A stretch of 12,855 nt of DNA, taken from positions 28,916 to 41,770 of the forward strand of contig DHGA01000070.1 in the NCBI GenBank assembly GCA_002402545.1. Direction: 5' to 3'. Positions 6,848-12,855 of this stretch are shown in pieces. This stretch comes from Syntrophaceae bacterium UBA4810 (GTDB lineage Bacteria; Desulfobacterota; Syntrophia; Syntrophales; Smithellaceae). Under the pieces are notes generated by a model. That model saw only the letters and a program-made list of their open reading frames with translations. It made no database searches and had not been told where the DNA came from. Within the stretch, counting starts at the first letter, position 1, and every line of letters starts with the position of its first letter. Both the position numbers and the translations under genes were made by a program.

Positions 6848-7183
6848 TCACTCTGTTAAATCATCAACTGGAGCACTAGGCGCATTCGTTTTAACTGAAG
6901 TAATTCCATTTTCCATAGCTGCGGCAGATGTATACATCTCGCTCTTGCCAATGATTTCTTTATTCGCTGCTTTAAGTACAAAGTAAGGTTCGTTTTTAAT
7001 AGAGGTTCTACGTTCGTAGTTGGCATCATTCCCCGCGTTTTTTTTAACTGATTCGATGCCATTCATTGCACTAGCCTTGGCTTTATATAGTTCACTTGTC
7101 AAAATAACTTCGTTATTCCCTGCTTTTAAATTGAACATAAATTGACCATCTTTGCTTTTCTTGAGCTCGAATTTACCTGCCAT
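6848..7183 (-). CDS. YegP/DUF1508 family two-repeat protein
   Basis: This 111-residue protein is made of two copies of the ~48-residue DUF1508 (YegP) unit. Repeat 1 is at about 2-50 (KFELKKSKDGQFMFNLKAGN ... GIESVKKNA). Repeat 2 is at about 55-102 (RTSIKNEPYFVLKAAN ... GITSVKTNAP). The family forms small beta-alpha proteins with domain-swapped symmetry and has no firmly established biochemical role. The start is supported by a strong TAAGGAGG ribosome binding site just upstream on the minus strand (7191-7198). A long leader region of nearly 390 bases separates it from the divergent recombinase. It is common in chromosomes, and its presence on an island is a little unusual. Confidence 0.9.
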   Translation of the reverse strand: MAGKFELKKSKDGQFMFNLKAGNNEVILTSELYKAKASAMNGIESVKKNAGNDANYERRTSIKNEPYFVLKAANKEIIGKSEMYTSAAAMENGITSVKTNAPSAPVDDLTE

Positions 7184-7571
7184 TGTTAACCTCCTTAATT
7201 TTTATAAGTTTAAAAATTGAGAACAGTTCTAATTATTGTTTTCTATTTAATAAGAATCGTCCCTCCTAATTCTATAAAAGAAATCTACCTTGCGTGATAT
7301 TCAACACGTCTTATTATTTCGTAGATGATGAGGAGTCAGCTAATTCAAATTGTATTGTAGTTTTCTTTTATGATTTCTTTACCATAGTTTCATTCAAGAA
7401 ACCGCAAAATAAAATGGCCACGTGCTATATCATGAAAACGAACGTTTTTAGCATAGGTTAAAACTCTAGGAATATCCTTGACTTACGTATTATACGGTTA
7501 TACATTAAAAGTCAGTTTATGACGTTTTCTATGTATTCGAAGCAAAACTGACGAAAGGAAGGAGGTGTATC
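7184..7571. promoter_or_regulatory. 388-bp divergent control region with several palindromes
   Basis: This region separates the DUF1508 gene (minus) from the serine recombinase (plus). It contains AGAACAGTTCT (7220-7230), AAAACG-AA-CGTTTT (7435-7448), CGTATTATACG (7486-7496) and a spaced inverted repeat GTCAGTTT/AAACTGAC (7511-7518, 7545-7552). A strong promoter faces the recombinase. No ORF of note lies inside. The palindromes could be regulator operators or recombinase sites; none matches a site I can name. Confidence 0.5.
7478..7506 (+). promoter_or_regulatory. sigma70-type promoter of the serine recombinase
   Basis: TTGACT (7478-7483) and TACATT (7501-7506) are separated by exactly 17 nt. 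The palindrome CGTATTATACG (7486-7496) fills the spacer, an ideal repressor position. The predicted leader contains the GTCAGTTT/AAACTGAC inverted repeat. Confidence 0.6.
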
Positions 7572-8234
7572 ATGAGTAAAAAGCAGAAGAAGGAGCAACC
7601 GACACAGAAAAAAGTAATCGGATATCTCAGAGTAAGCACAATGAAACAAGACCTCGAAAAGAACAGAGCAGACATTTTAACTTATGCAAACGATCATAAG
7701 CTTGGGAATGTCGATTTTGTTGAAGAGGTAGTATCAGGGAAAGTCTCTTGGAAGAGAAGGAGAATCAAGGAGGTCATTGACTGTTTAGGCAAAGACGATT
7801 GGATCATTGTTGCTGAACTAAGCAGACTAGGCCGCTCAATGCTAGAGATCATGGAGATCATTAGTGAGGCAAAGCAGAAAGAAATTAACATTCACGCTAT
7901 CAAGAATAACTGGACATTAAACGGAACTATTGAAAGCAAGATTCTGTTGATGGTGTTTTCCATGGCAAGTGAAATCGAAAGGGATTTAATCAGCTCAAGA
8001 ACAACTGAAGCTTTAAGAGTCAGGAAAGAATCAGGTGTAAAGCTCGGAAGACCTAAAGGAGCAGGGAAAAGTAAACTTGATCCGCATAAAGATGAAATCA
8101 TGGCATTGCTAAGAGACGGTGTGCCTAAGACACTGGTAGCGAAGAAATACGGAACGGCTATTGTCAATCTTTATAACTGGATATTGAAGAACAACCTCGA
8201 TGTAAATGTTAGAGACTCAGGAGAAGCGGCATGA
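7572..8234 (+). CDS. serine recombinase (resolvase/invertase family)
   Basis: This small serine recombinase of 220 residues cuts and rejoins DNA through a phosphoserine link. The catalytic domain covers about 14-150, with nucleophile S22 and R20 in GYLRVST, R85 and R88 in ELSRLGRS, and E136 and R137 in SEIERDLISSRT. After the long E helix and GRPKG hinge (159-163), a C-terminal Hin-like HTH lies at about 172-206. Length and domains match resolvases and invertases, not the large integrases. An optimal AAGGAGGTG ribosome binding site precedes ATG 7572. The stop overlaps the next start (ATGA at 8231), so the two are translationally coupled. No transposase or terminal inverted repeats surround it, so it is not an obvious Tn3-type resolvase. 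Its target could be an invertible or dimer-resolution site in the element. Confidence 0.93.
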   Translation: MSKKQKKEQPTQKKVIGYLRVSTMKQDLEKNRADILTYANDHKLGNVDFVEEVVSGKVSWKRRRIKEVIDCLGKDDWIIVAELSRLGRSMLEIMEIISEAKQKEINIHAIKNNWTLNGTIESKILLMVFSMASEIERDLISSRTTEALRVRKESGVKLGRPKGAGKSKLDPHKDEIMALLRDGVPKTLVAKKYGTAIVNLYNWILKNNLDVNVRDSGEAA

Positions 8235-8479
8235 GCACAAGAAAAGTAATAAAGAATCTGGAAGCAGCAATAGATCGCATATGTGAAGACATTAAGAAGA
8301 AGAAAGGTGGTTCAGGGGCAGATAAGCTTGATTCCCTGGCTAAGCTTGTCAACTCATACGGTCGTTTGATTGAACAAAAGAAGGAGAAAGACTATGATAA
8401 AATGATGGACGGTAATCCAAACTATTATAAGCGTCTGCTTAAAGCAGGTAAACAGGACATGAAAGGAGTGCTCAGATAA
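8231..8479 (+). CDS. small helical protein coupled to the recombinase
   Basis: This lysine-rich protein of 82 residues overlaps the recombinase stop codon by 4 nt, so it should be made in step with it. It is predicted to be almost wholly helical, with heptad-like hydrophobic spacing over about 5-55 (VIKNLEAAIDRICEDIKKKK ... LAKLVNSYGRLIEQKK). It lacks cysteine clusters, a signal peptide or known motifs. I do not recognise the family. The coupling suggests an accessory factor for the recombinase or a small DNA/protein-binding regulator. In size and charge it faintly resembles phage small-terminase-like helical proteins, but nothing else supports that. Confidence 0.8.
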   Translation: MSTRKVIKNLEAAIDRICEDIKKKKGGSGADKLDSLAKLVNSYGRLIEQKKEKDYDKMMDGNPNYYKRLLKAGKQDMKGVLR

Positions 8480-8734
8480 GCCAGCCCCCTCGGTTTATCT
8501 CAGGAGTCGGTTTCTATTTAGCCGATGGGGTCCTGACCATAAATTTCCCCCCAGAAAATCATATCCGCAGCAATTCTTCCGGAAATAAACACAATCCAAA
8601 TCCGACGACAAACAACCACACCTCACATTTTGCGAGCAATATTTAATTGACTTACAAAAATATTCTCCTTTTTACTCCAGAACTAGCAAAGTTTGTATGT
8701 TGATTTTTATATGTGCAAAGTATAGTATACATTA
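8480..8734. other. intergenic region with competing hairpins and G-poor tract
   Basis: Just after the small coupled gene, AGATAA (8473-8478) can pair with TTATCT (8497-8502). CCCC-x-TCGG can pair with CCGA-x-GGGG (to 8530), and two TCGGTTT copies compete for the same CCGA. This may end the recombinase transcript, although no clear U-run follows. Bases 8541-8640 are strongly skewed on the plus strand (10 G and 32 C by my count). The last ~35 bases hold the promoter-like elements of the HEPN operon. Confidence 0.4.
8700..8730 (+). promoter_or_regulatory. candidate promoter/operator of the HEPN operon
   Basis: TTGATT (8700-8705) and TAGTAT (8723-8728) are 17 nt apart. An 11-bp palindrome GTATAGTATAC (8720-8730) covers the -10 and ends four bases before the ATG. 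No Shine-Dalgarno sequence is visible upstream of 8735. If the promoter is right, the mRNA would be leaderless or nearly so, and a regulator at the palindrome would switch the operon off. Confidence 0.4.
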
Positions 8735-9877
8735 ATGAAAACATACGATATTTATAATTTTGACCATGGATTTACAACGCATTGCACTATAACCACTGAT
8801 TCGTTTCGAATAATTATTACAGATGAGCATTGTTTAAATTTAAAAAAGCTACCAAAACATTCTTCTTTCACATTCACACGTGATCACAATTTCGAACCTA
8901 TTGTTGTGGAAAATTCATCACAGGAAGGGACTTTCACTATAACTGGAGTCATTGAAATCGATGATCAATTTGAAGGAAAATCGCTTCTATTTCCCAAAGA
9001 ACTTAGCCGTAATTATATTTATGATATAACATTAGTGTTATCTTTTCTAACCGGCAGATATGTATATTTAGAAAATGAAATTGATCAATACTCAAGTAAG
9101 TTTTATTTAGATGGGCCAGTTACCCAGGATTTTTTTGTATACAAACAAATTAAATATGAAAACATACAAAAAATATCGCAACTTGATTTAGATGTCCAAT
9201 TCTATAACACTGTGAAATCTTGTTCAATAAATGACTTGCTATCACTGACTGCATATTGCAATTCGAGCATTGATAAGATTTGTACTAATTGGTCGAAGAA
9301 AAATGGAAAAACAAAATTTGAAAAATCAGAACTTCTAAATTCTCTACGCCATAAAGCTATTGAGCATGTTACTGATTCTCTATGTTCAAAAGTAATAATA
9401 AAATTCCGTAAATACTTAAAAAATGAAAAAATTGATGATGAAGTAATCAGAGATATAGAAGCCAGAGTTCGTATAGATACTAGTCCATCAGCAATACACA
9501 AGTTGAAAGCTTTTTTAAAATATTACGATCTTTATCCTAAGGAAGATAATGATGAAAACTCTGCCAAGTTGAGATGGATAAATGTAATTAGAAATAGAGT
9601 AGCACATGAAGGAGACCTGCCAAAGGACAAGAAAATACCATGGATGACACGTGCTGAAATTACAAGTAATATAACTATTTTAATGTTGAGTATTATTCAA
9701 TGGTATTTTGCAAAAATAATACTCGGAATCGAGAATTATAGGCTGAATGAAATGCAAAAAGATATTAAGAACTATTTTATATCTGGTAAATTTAGAAACA
9801 AAGATATTTTTAATGAAAAATATGAAGATTATAGGAATAGGATTACTAATGAATGGATAGAAAATAATAAATTGTAA
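8735..9877 (+). CDS. HEPN-domain protein with beta-rich N-terminus (candidate RNase)
   Basis: The protein has 380 residues. The first ~150 are rich in beta-strand patterns (for example SFRIIITDEH and GTFTITGVIEIDD). The remainder is helical, with a C-terminal HEPN-like domain at about 205-335. It contains R286-N-R-V-A-H291, the Rx4H motif found at the active site of HEPN RNases (Cas13, RnlA, ApeA and similar). The layout, a beta-rich sensor-like N-terminus plus C-terminal HEPN, recalls ApeA-type defence proteins, but I cannot claim membership. The ATG at 8735 is the first in frame and has no Shine-Dalgarno. The second HEPN gene begins three bases after the stop. Low GC compared with the gene at 11747. 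Likely function: RNA cleavage on infection, possibly with its neighbour. Domain call fairly sure; function inferred. Confidence 0.82.
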   Translation: MKTYDIYNFDHGFTTHCTITTDSFRIIITDEHCLNLKKLPKHSSFTFTRDHNFEPIVVENSSQEGTFTITGVIEIDDQFEGKSLLFPKELSRNYIYDITLVLSFLTGRYVYLENEIDQYSSKFYLDGPVTQDFFVYKQIKYENIQKISQLDLDVQFYNTVKSCSINDLLSLTAYCNSSIDKICTNWSKKNGKTKFEKSELLNSLRHKAIEHVTDSLCSKVIIKFRKYLKNEKIDDEVIRDIEARVRIDTSPSAIHKLKAFLKYYDLYPKEDNDENSAKLRWINVIRNRVAHEGDLPKDKKIPWMTRAEITSNITILMLSIIQWYFAKIILGIENYRLNEMQKDIKNYFISGKFRNKDIFNEKYEDYRNRITNEWIENNKL

Positions 9878-9880
9878 AAT

Positions 9881-11419
9881 ATGCAAAACATATCCGAAAT
9901 AACTAAAGATTACCTTCAATTATCTGAATTGTCGGAAAAACAGACGCTATCAGATGAGTTCATATTCAGCAAAATTGCTGAGTTTGACAAGAAATACAAG
10001 AATAATGAATCTCATGATTTCTCATTTGAAGGTCTATTATCAAAGATCGGTTCAGACCAAAAATCCATAAAGTTATTAAACTACGTAATAAAGCGTTTAA
10101 AAGCAAAAAAAGAAAGACTACAAAAAAACAAATATCATTTCGATTTAGCTAATACAATTTTCGCAAAAGTTGAAATGCACTTCAAATCGGAAGATGGCAT
10201 TAATTATCTGTTAAATAATTGTAATATTTATCGCGAAGCCAGAAGCACATTTTGGCTTGTCGAAAAAGATGACTCAACACATTTTGAACGAGCAACAACC
10301 AACATTGCTAATATACTTGAAAAGTATGGACGTAATTATGAAGCATTGTCCATGTATGACAGAGTACTCAAGGTCAATCCAAATTTTGGTATGGCTTTAG
10401 GTAATAAGGCAATTGCCTTAGGATACTATATTCGCCTTGCTCCGCAACAATCACTATTATTGCTAAACAAATGTTATCATTTGCTAAAGAAAGCTCTTAA
10501 TGACAATCAACTAGCTGAAGTTGGCGGAACGCCAGCCTTGGCATATTTCAAGAATACGCTTACAGGTATTGAGAATTATTTTAGTAAAATAAATACTGCT
10601 CCAGTTGAAGTAAATCCACCTTCAACAATAAATAAATACGAGAAATTTGTTTTGACTAACAATTTGTATCTCAATTATGACTTTGGATACTATTATGACA
10701 AAGATAGTCTGACAGATAACTTATTTCCAAATTTGCAAGAAGAAATATCTTCTGAAAAATTTAAAAAAACGATCAGTATGAGCAAAAAAACATATCTTAC
10801 TTTTCAAGCTTTCAATCAAATATTGGAAGATTATACAACCGCACGATATAATTATTTTGAAGCATTAAACGAAAATTATAAAAAAATTGATGCACAAATT
10901 AACTATATTTCCACTTTAGACTATACTCGTCATTGCTTAAAATATGGGTTATTGAAATCTACCTTTTCAACACTATATAACTGCCTAGACAAACTTGCTC
11001 ATTTTGTAAAATATTATTTCTCAGAGCAAGAACTTAGGGAAAGTGACATAAATATATATTTTGACTGGTTGACTACTGATGAATTTAAGCAAGTGATCAA
11101 AAAAAACAAGGATTACCAATTGCTTGCCTTATGTAGTTTGGCATTAGATTTTAAAACAAATGGTCAATACTATAAATTAAATCAAATTCGTAACAGGATA
11201 ACCCATTCATTTTTAAATATAAATGTTGGCATTGGTTATGATCCAGAATACAAGGACTTTGAGATAAAGGAAGAAGAGATTATTGAGCAAATACAGGAAT
11301 TATTGTTGATCGTCAAATCGGCAATTCTATATACTATTATTGCTATTAATAGACTCAGTCAAAACAAGAGTAACATTTCAATGCCTGCTACTTTGCAAAA
11401 GGATATTTTTAGATATTAG
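9881..11419 (+). CDS. TPR plus LA2681-like HEPN protein (candidate RNase)
   Basis: The protein has 512 residues. The N-terminal half is helical and carries at least one clear TPR pair at about 138-180 (NIANILEKYGRNYEALSMYDRVLKVNPNFGMALGNKAIAL). The C-terminal half matches my memory of the LA2681-like HEPN group, which joins TPRs to a HEPN domain. R437-N-R-I-T-H442 gives the Rx4H catalytic motif, placed after a helix as usual, and residues about 330-490 form the helical bundle. The start follows the previous stop by three bases and lacks a ribosome binding site, so translation probably depends on re-initiation from the upstream HEPN gene. The same RNRxxH motif in both proteins suggests they work as a pair: a heterodimeric RNase, or effector and sensor. 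No signal peptide or membrane segment is visible. Confidence 0.85.
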   Translation: MQNISEITKDYLQLSELSEKQTLSDEFIFSKIAEFDKKYKNNESHDFSFEGLLSKIGSDQKSIKLLNYVIKRLKAKKERLQKNKYHFDLANTIFAKVEMHFKSEDGINYLLNNCNIYREARSTFWLVEKDDSTHFERATTNIANILEKYGRNYEALSMYDRVLKVNPNFGMALGNKAIALGYYIRLAPQQSLLLLNKCYHLLKKALNDNQLAEVGGTPALAYFKNTLTGIENYFSKINTAPVEVNPPSTINKYEKFVLTNNLYLNYDFGYYYDKDSLTDNLFPNLQEEISSEKFKKTISMSKKTYLTFQAFNQILEDYTTARYNYFEALNENYKKIDAQINYISTLDYTRHCLKYGLLKSTFSTLYNCLDKLAHFVKYYFSEQELRESDINIYFDWLTTDEFKQVIKKNKDYQLLALCSLALDFKTNGQYYKLNQIRNRITHSFLNINVGIGYDPEYKDFEIKEEEIIEQIQELLLIVKSAILYTIIAINRLSQNKSNISMPATLQKDIFRY

Positions 11420-11746
11420 TAGCTACGAGAACATATAGCGAATGCTGCTCTCCTCTCTATCCTCATTACATAAAACCAAAAAGGAAAAAACGTTATAAAC
11501 TATGAACTCAAAAACCTTTCTCTTTAAAACTTACATAGCAAATCCTCAAAATATTTTATTCACCATGGTTGTTGAATTGTAGGTGTGTGTCGTATTTGCT
11601 TCTTCCTGTAATTCTTGTTTCTTCATTCTAGAGTTTTTATGCTACATTACAAATAGCAATCCGTAATATACAAAGGTTTGAACATGAGCGCTCATCAATA
11701 AATGTCCATATATCTCATTAATTGAGACGGAAGGTATAAGCACTAG
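11420..11746. promoter_or_regulatory. 327-bp intergenic region with two palindromes
   Basis: This lies between the HEPN operon and the DUF4238 gene. No terminator with a clear stem and U-run was found after the HEPN operon. Near the right side are a perfect 12-bp palindrome ATGAGCGCTCAT (11684-11695), preceded directly by TTGAAC (11678-11683), and an inverted repeat TCTCA/TGAGA (11713-11727). They are likely operators of the downstream gene. No ORF of note is inside and no convincing -10 is visible. Confidence 0.45.
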
Positions 11747-12676
11747 ATGACGAAAACGAAAAAGCAACATTACGTGCCGCAGTTTCTTCTACGAAACTTT
11801 GCTGTCGGAAAAAAGCTTAAGGCGAAGCTCTGGGTGCTCGACAAGCGGAATACGTCTGTTTTCCAAGCCTCCGTGAACGATGTGGCTCATGAAAACATGT
11901 TCTACGAATGCAAAGGAGAAGCCGGAAGCTATGATTTCGAACACGTAATGGAAAAACTAGATTCAAAGGCAGCAGTAATCATTAGAAATGTGATCGAAAC
12001 AGCCAAGCTACCTCGAACTGGCGAAGACTTTGTTTGGCTATCTTACTGCATAGCTGCCCAAATGCTGCGGACTCCGGTGACTCGAAAAGACATGGATAGC
12101 TTTAGAGAATTGATTGTCCATAAATGGGGAAAAGAGATAGTAATTGAAGGTGACCCCAAACCCATTGTGGAATATGGCACTGAGGACTCCAAAGCAAGTT
12201 CTATACACCTTCTTCGAGACGTTCCCGATTTCGCAAGGCTCCTGCAAGAAAAGGTATGGGTTTTGTGCGAAGCACCAACCGAAATTTCCTACGTGATTGG
12301 CGACAATCCGGTATCACGACACAACATGATTGACAGAGGCCCGCGAGGGAATCTTGGATTGAAAAATGACGGCATAGAAATTTACACACCAGTTTCCCCT
12401 AAACTAACGTTTCACATGATGTGTCCGAAGATAGCTACCGCCGCACTCCGCACACCGGAGTTGGCAGAGGTCTATTCATATGCAATAACGAATAACAAAG
12501 CGATACGTATGAAACCAGAGAACGTTGACTTTATTAATTCATTGCAGGTCATATGGGCAGAGAGGTTTGTGTATGCCCGTAATCGCGAGCATCTTGAAAT
12601 GCCACTCGACATGCTGAAAACCAACCCTGAACTTTGTGATGGTACTGGTGTGAGACAAAAGCCTGGTGAGGTATAG
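11747..12676 (+). CDS. DUF4238 family protein
   Basis: The 309-residue protein begins with the hallmark of the family, H8-Y-V-P-Q-F-L-L-R-N-F, followed by a typical VLDKRNTSVFQASVNDVAHENMFY-type stretch. It then has a helical centre and the ISYVIGDNPVSR segment (about 182-193) before IYTPVSPKLTFHMM. The biochemical activity of DUF4238 is not established to my knowledge. Such genes are frequent on mobile elements and in accessory regions. The ATG at 11747 has GGAAGGT (11729-11735) at a slightly long distance. Its GC content and codon use are visibly higher than those of the HEPN genes, suggesting separate acquisition. It stands alone, with palindromes upstream and a hairpin at its 3' end. Possible defence cargo, by context only. 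Confidence 0.88.
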   Translation: MTKTKKQHYVPQFLLRNFAVGKKLKAKLWVLDKRNTSVFQASVNDVAHENMFYECKGEAGSYDFEHVMEKLDSKAAVIIRNVIETAKLPRTGEDFVWLSYCIAAQMLRTPVTRKDMDSFRELIVHKWGKEIVIEGDPKPIVEYGTEDSKASSIHLLRDVPDFARLLQEKVWVLCEAPTEISYVIGDNPVSRHNMIDRGPRGNLGLKNDGIEIYTPVSPKLTFHMMCPKIATAALRTPELAEVYSYAITNNKAIRMKPENVDFINSLQVIWAERFVYARNREHLEMPLDMLKTNPELCDGTGVRQKPGEV

Positions 12677-12696
12677 CATTGTTCAAACCTCACCAG
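12663..12696. terminator. strong hairpin at the end of the DUF4238 gene
   Basis: CTGGTGAGGT (12663-12672) and ACCTCACCAG (12687-12696) form a perfect 10-bp stem around a 14-nt loop, overlapping the stop codon of the gene. No U-run follows on the plus strand, so it may pause or protect rather than terminate. On the minus strand a short TTTT follows. Confidence 0.5.
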
Positions 12697-12716
12697 AGAT
12701 CACGATAAATCATACC

Positions 12717-12738
12717 ATAGGGTATCAATAGGGTAGCA
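12717..12738 (+). repeat. integrase arm-type direct repeats, right end
   Basis: ATAGGGTATCA (12717-12727) and ATAGGGTAGCA (12728-12738) are tandem 11-mers differing at one base. The same motifs occur upstream of int (152-171) in reversed order but the same orientation. An inverted ATACC (12712-12716) precedes them. Their place just inside the attR core fits an integrase arm site. Confidence 0.68.
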
Positions 12739-12747
12739 TTAAAAGAG

Positions 12748-12785
12748 CAAGGGGTTAAGCTGTAATTGCCTAACCCCTTGTTTTA
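12748..12785. terminator. bidirectional terminator next to the tRNA
   Basis: CAAGGGGTTA (12748-12757) pairs with TAACCCCTTG (12771-12780) over 10 bp. It is followed by TTTTATTT on the plus strand and by GCTCTTTTAA on the minus strand. It can end the tRNA-Lys transcript (minus) and transcripts leaving the element (plus). Because it lies on the element side of the core, it is probably carried by the element. Confidence 0.85.
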
Positions 12786-12787
12786 TT

Positions 12788-12855
12788 TGGTGAGCCCTGT
12801 CGGGATCGAACCGACAACCTACTGATTAAGAGTCAGTTGCTCTACCAGCTGAGCT
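12788..12855 (-). tRNA. tRNA-Lys (CUU), 5' end beyond the window
   Basis: Read on the minus strand, the sequence gives the D arm (GCTCAGCTGGTAGAGC), an ACTGA/TCAGT anticodon stem with loop CTCTTAA (anticodon CTT at 12828-12830), a GTCGG/CCGAC T stem with TTCGATC loop, the 3' acceptor strand AGGGCTC, discriminator A and an encoded CCA (12788-12790). The 5' acceptor strand and base 8 lie past the edge. The gene appears intact across the attachment site, because the element supplies the 3' part. Confidence 0.95.
12812..12836. repeat. attR-like core within tRNA-Lys
   Basis: These 25 bases are identical to 1-25. The core runs from the anticodon stem through the loop and variable region into the T stem, so crossover may occur at the anticodon stem-loop, a well-known integrase target sublocation. 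The order of sequences means the 3' half of the tRNA to the left of this site came with the element. Confidence 0.88.

Noticed and set aside
6856..7062. Alternative minus-strand frame within the DUF1508 gene
   Set aside because: It is a frame-shifted shadow; the two-repeat DUF1508 frame has the strong ribosome binding site and clear internal repeats.
7220..7230. AGAACAGTTCT as a LexA-type box
   Set aside because: LexA boxes need wider spacing (GAAC-N4-GTTC or CTGT-N8-ACAG); the half sites here are one base apart.
7511..7552. GTCAGTTT/AAACTGAC as an invertible promoter
   Set aside because: Only 42 bp span and the promoter lies outside it; kept only as a possible recombinase or structural site.
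9680..9919. Hydrophobic minus-strand frame opposite the HEPN junction
   Set aside because: The hydrophobic look comes from reading AT-rich coding DNA backwards; the plus-strand genes explain the region.
1..12855. CRISPR array or insertion sequence
   Set aside because: No regularly spaced repeats, no transposase and no terminal inverted repeats were found.

Overview
The window looks like one complete, small integrative element (about 12.8 kb) inserted in a tRNA-Lys(CUU) gene. The tRNA lies on the minus strand at the right edge. A 25-bp copy of its anticodon-arm to T-arm segment sits at the extreme left edge (1-25), so the two ends are attL- and attR-like. Low GC, strong AGGAGG ribosome binding sites and the style of the integrase and winged-helix proteins suggest a Gram-negative host. 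My best guess is a low-GC sulfate reducer related to Desulfovibrio/Maridesulfovibrio, but this rests on recalled protein style, not on a search.

Left module (1-2984): the attachment core, a region rich in direct repeats, a tyrosine integrase, a gene of unknown function one base behind it, an AlpA/excisionase-like HTH protein and a winged-helix protein. This is the integration, excision and control block. No replicase, relaxase, conjugation gene or virion gene is visible, so the element is probably not self-transmissible.

Middle (2985-8480): an AT-rich stretch with only a doubtful ORF, a six-repeat TPR protein, a two-helix membrane protein with a C-terminal zinc ribbon that diverges from an XRE regulator, a stand-alone HsdR-N-type PD-(D/E)xK nuclease, a two-repeat YegP/DUF1508 protein, and a small serine recombinase overlapping a short unknown gene.

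Right cargo (8735-12676): two consecutive genes (3-nt gap) that each end in a HEPN-type domain with the same RNRxxH catalytic motif. The first has a beta-rich N-terminus, and the second has TPR-like helices followed by an LA2681-like HEPN domain. A DUF4238 protein of visibly higher GC follows. The HEPN pair is the best candidate for an undescribed system, most simply an RNA-cleaving abortive defence.

Integrase arm-type repeats (ATAGGGTAKCA pairs) lie just inside both ends, in swapped order, and at the left they overlap the integrase promoter region. Overall the layout is that of a compact defence or genomic island: recombination genes at the left, regulators and nucleases in the centre, and a HEPN RNase pair near the tRNA.
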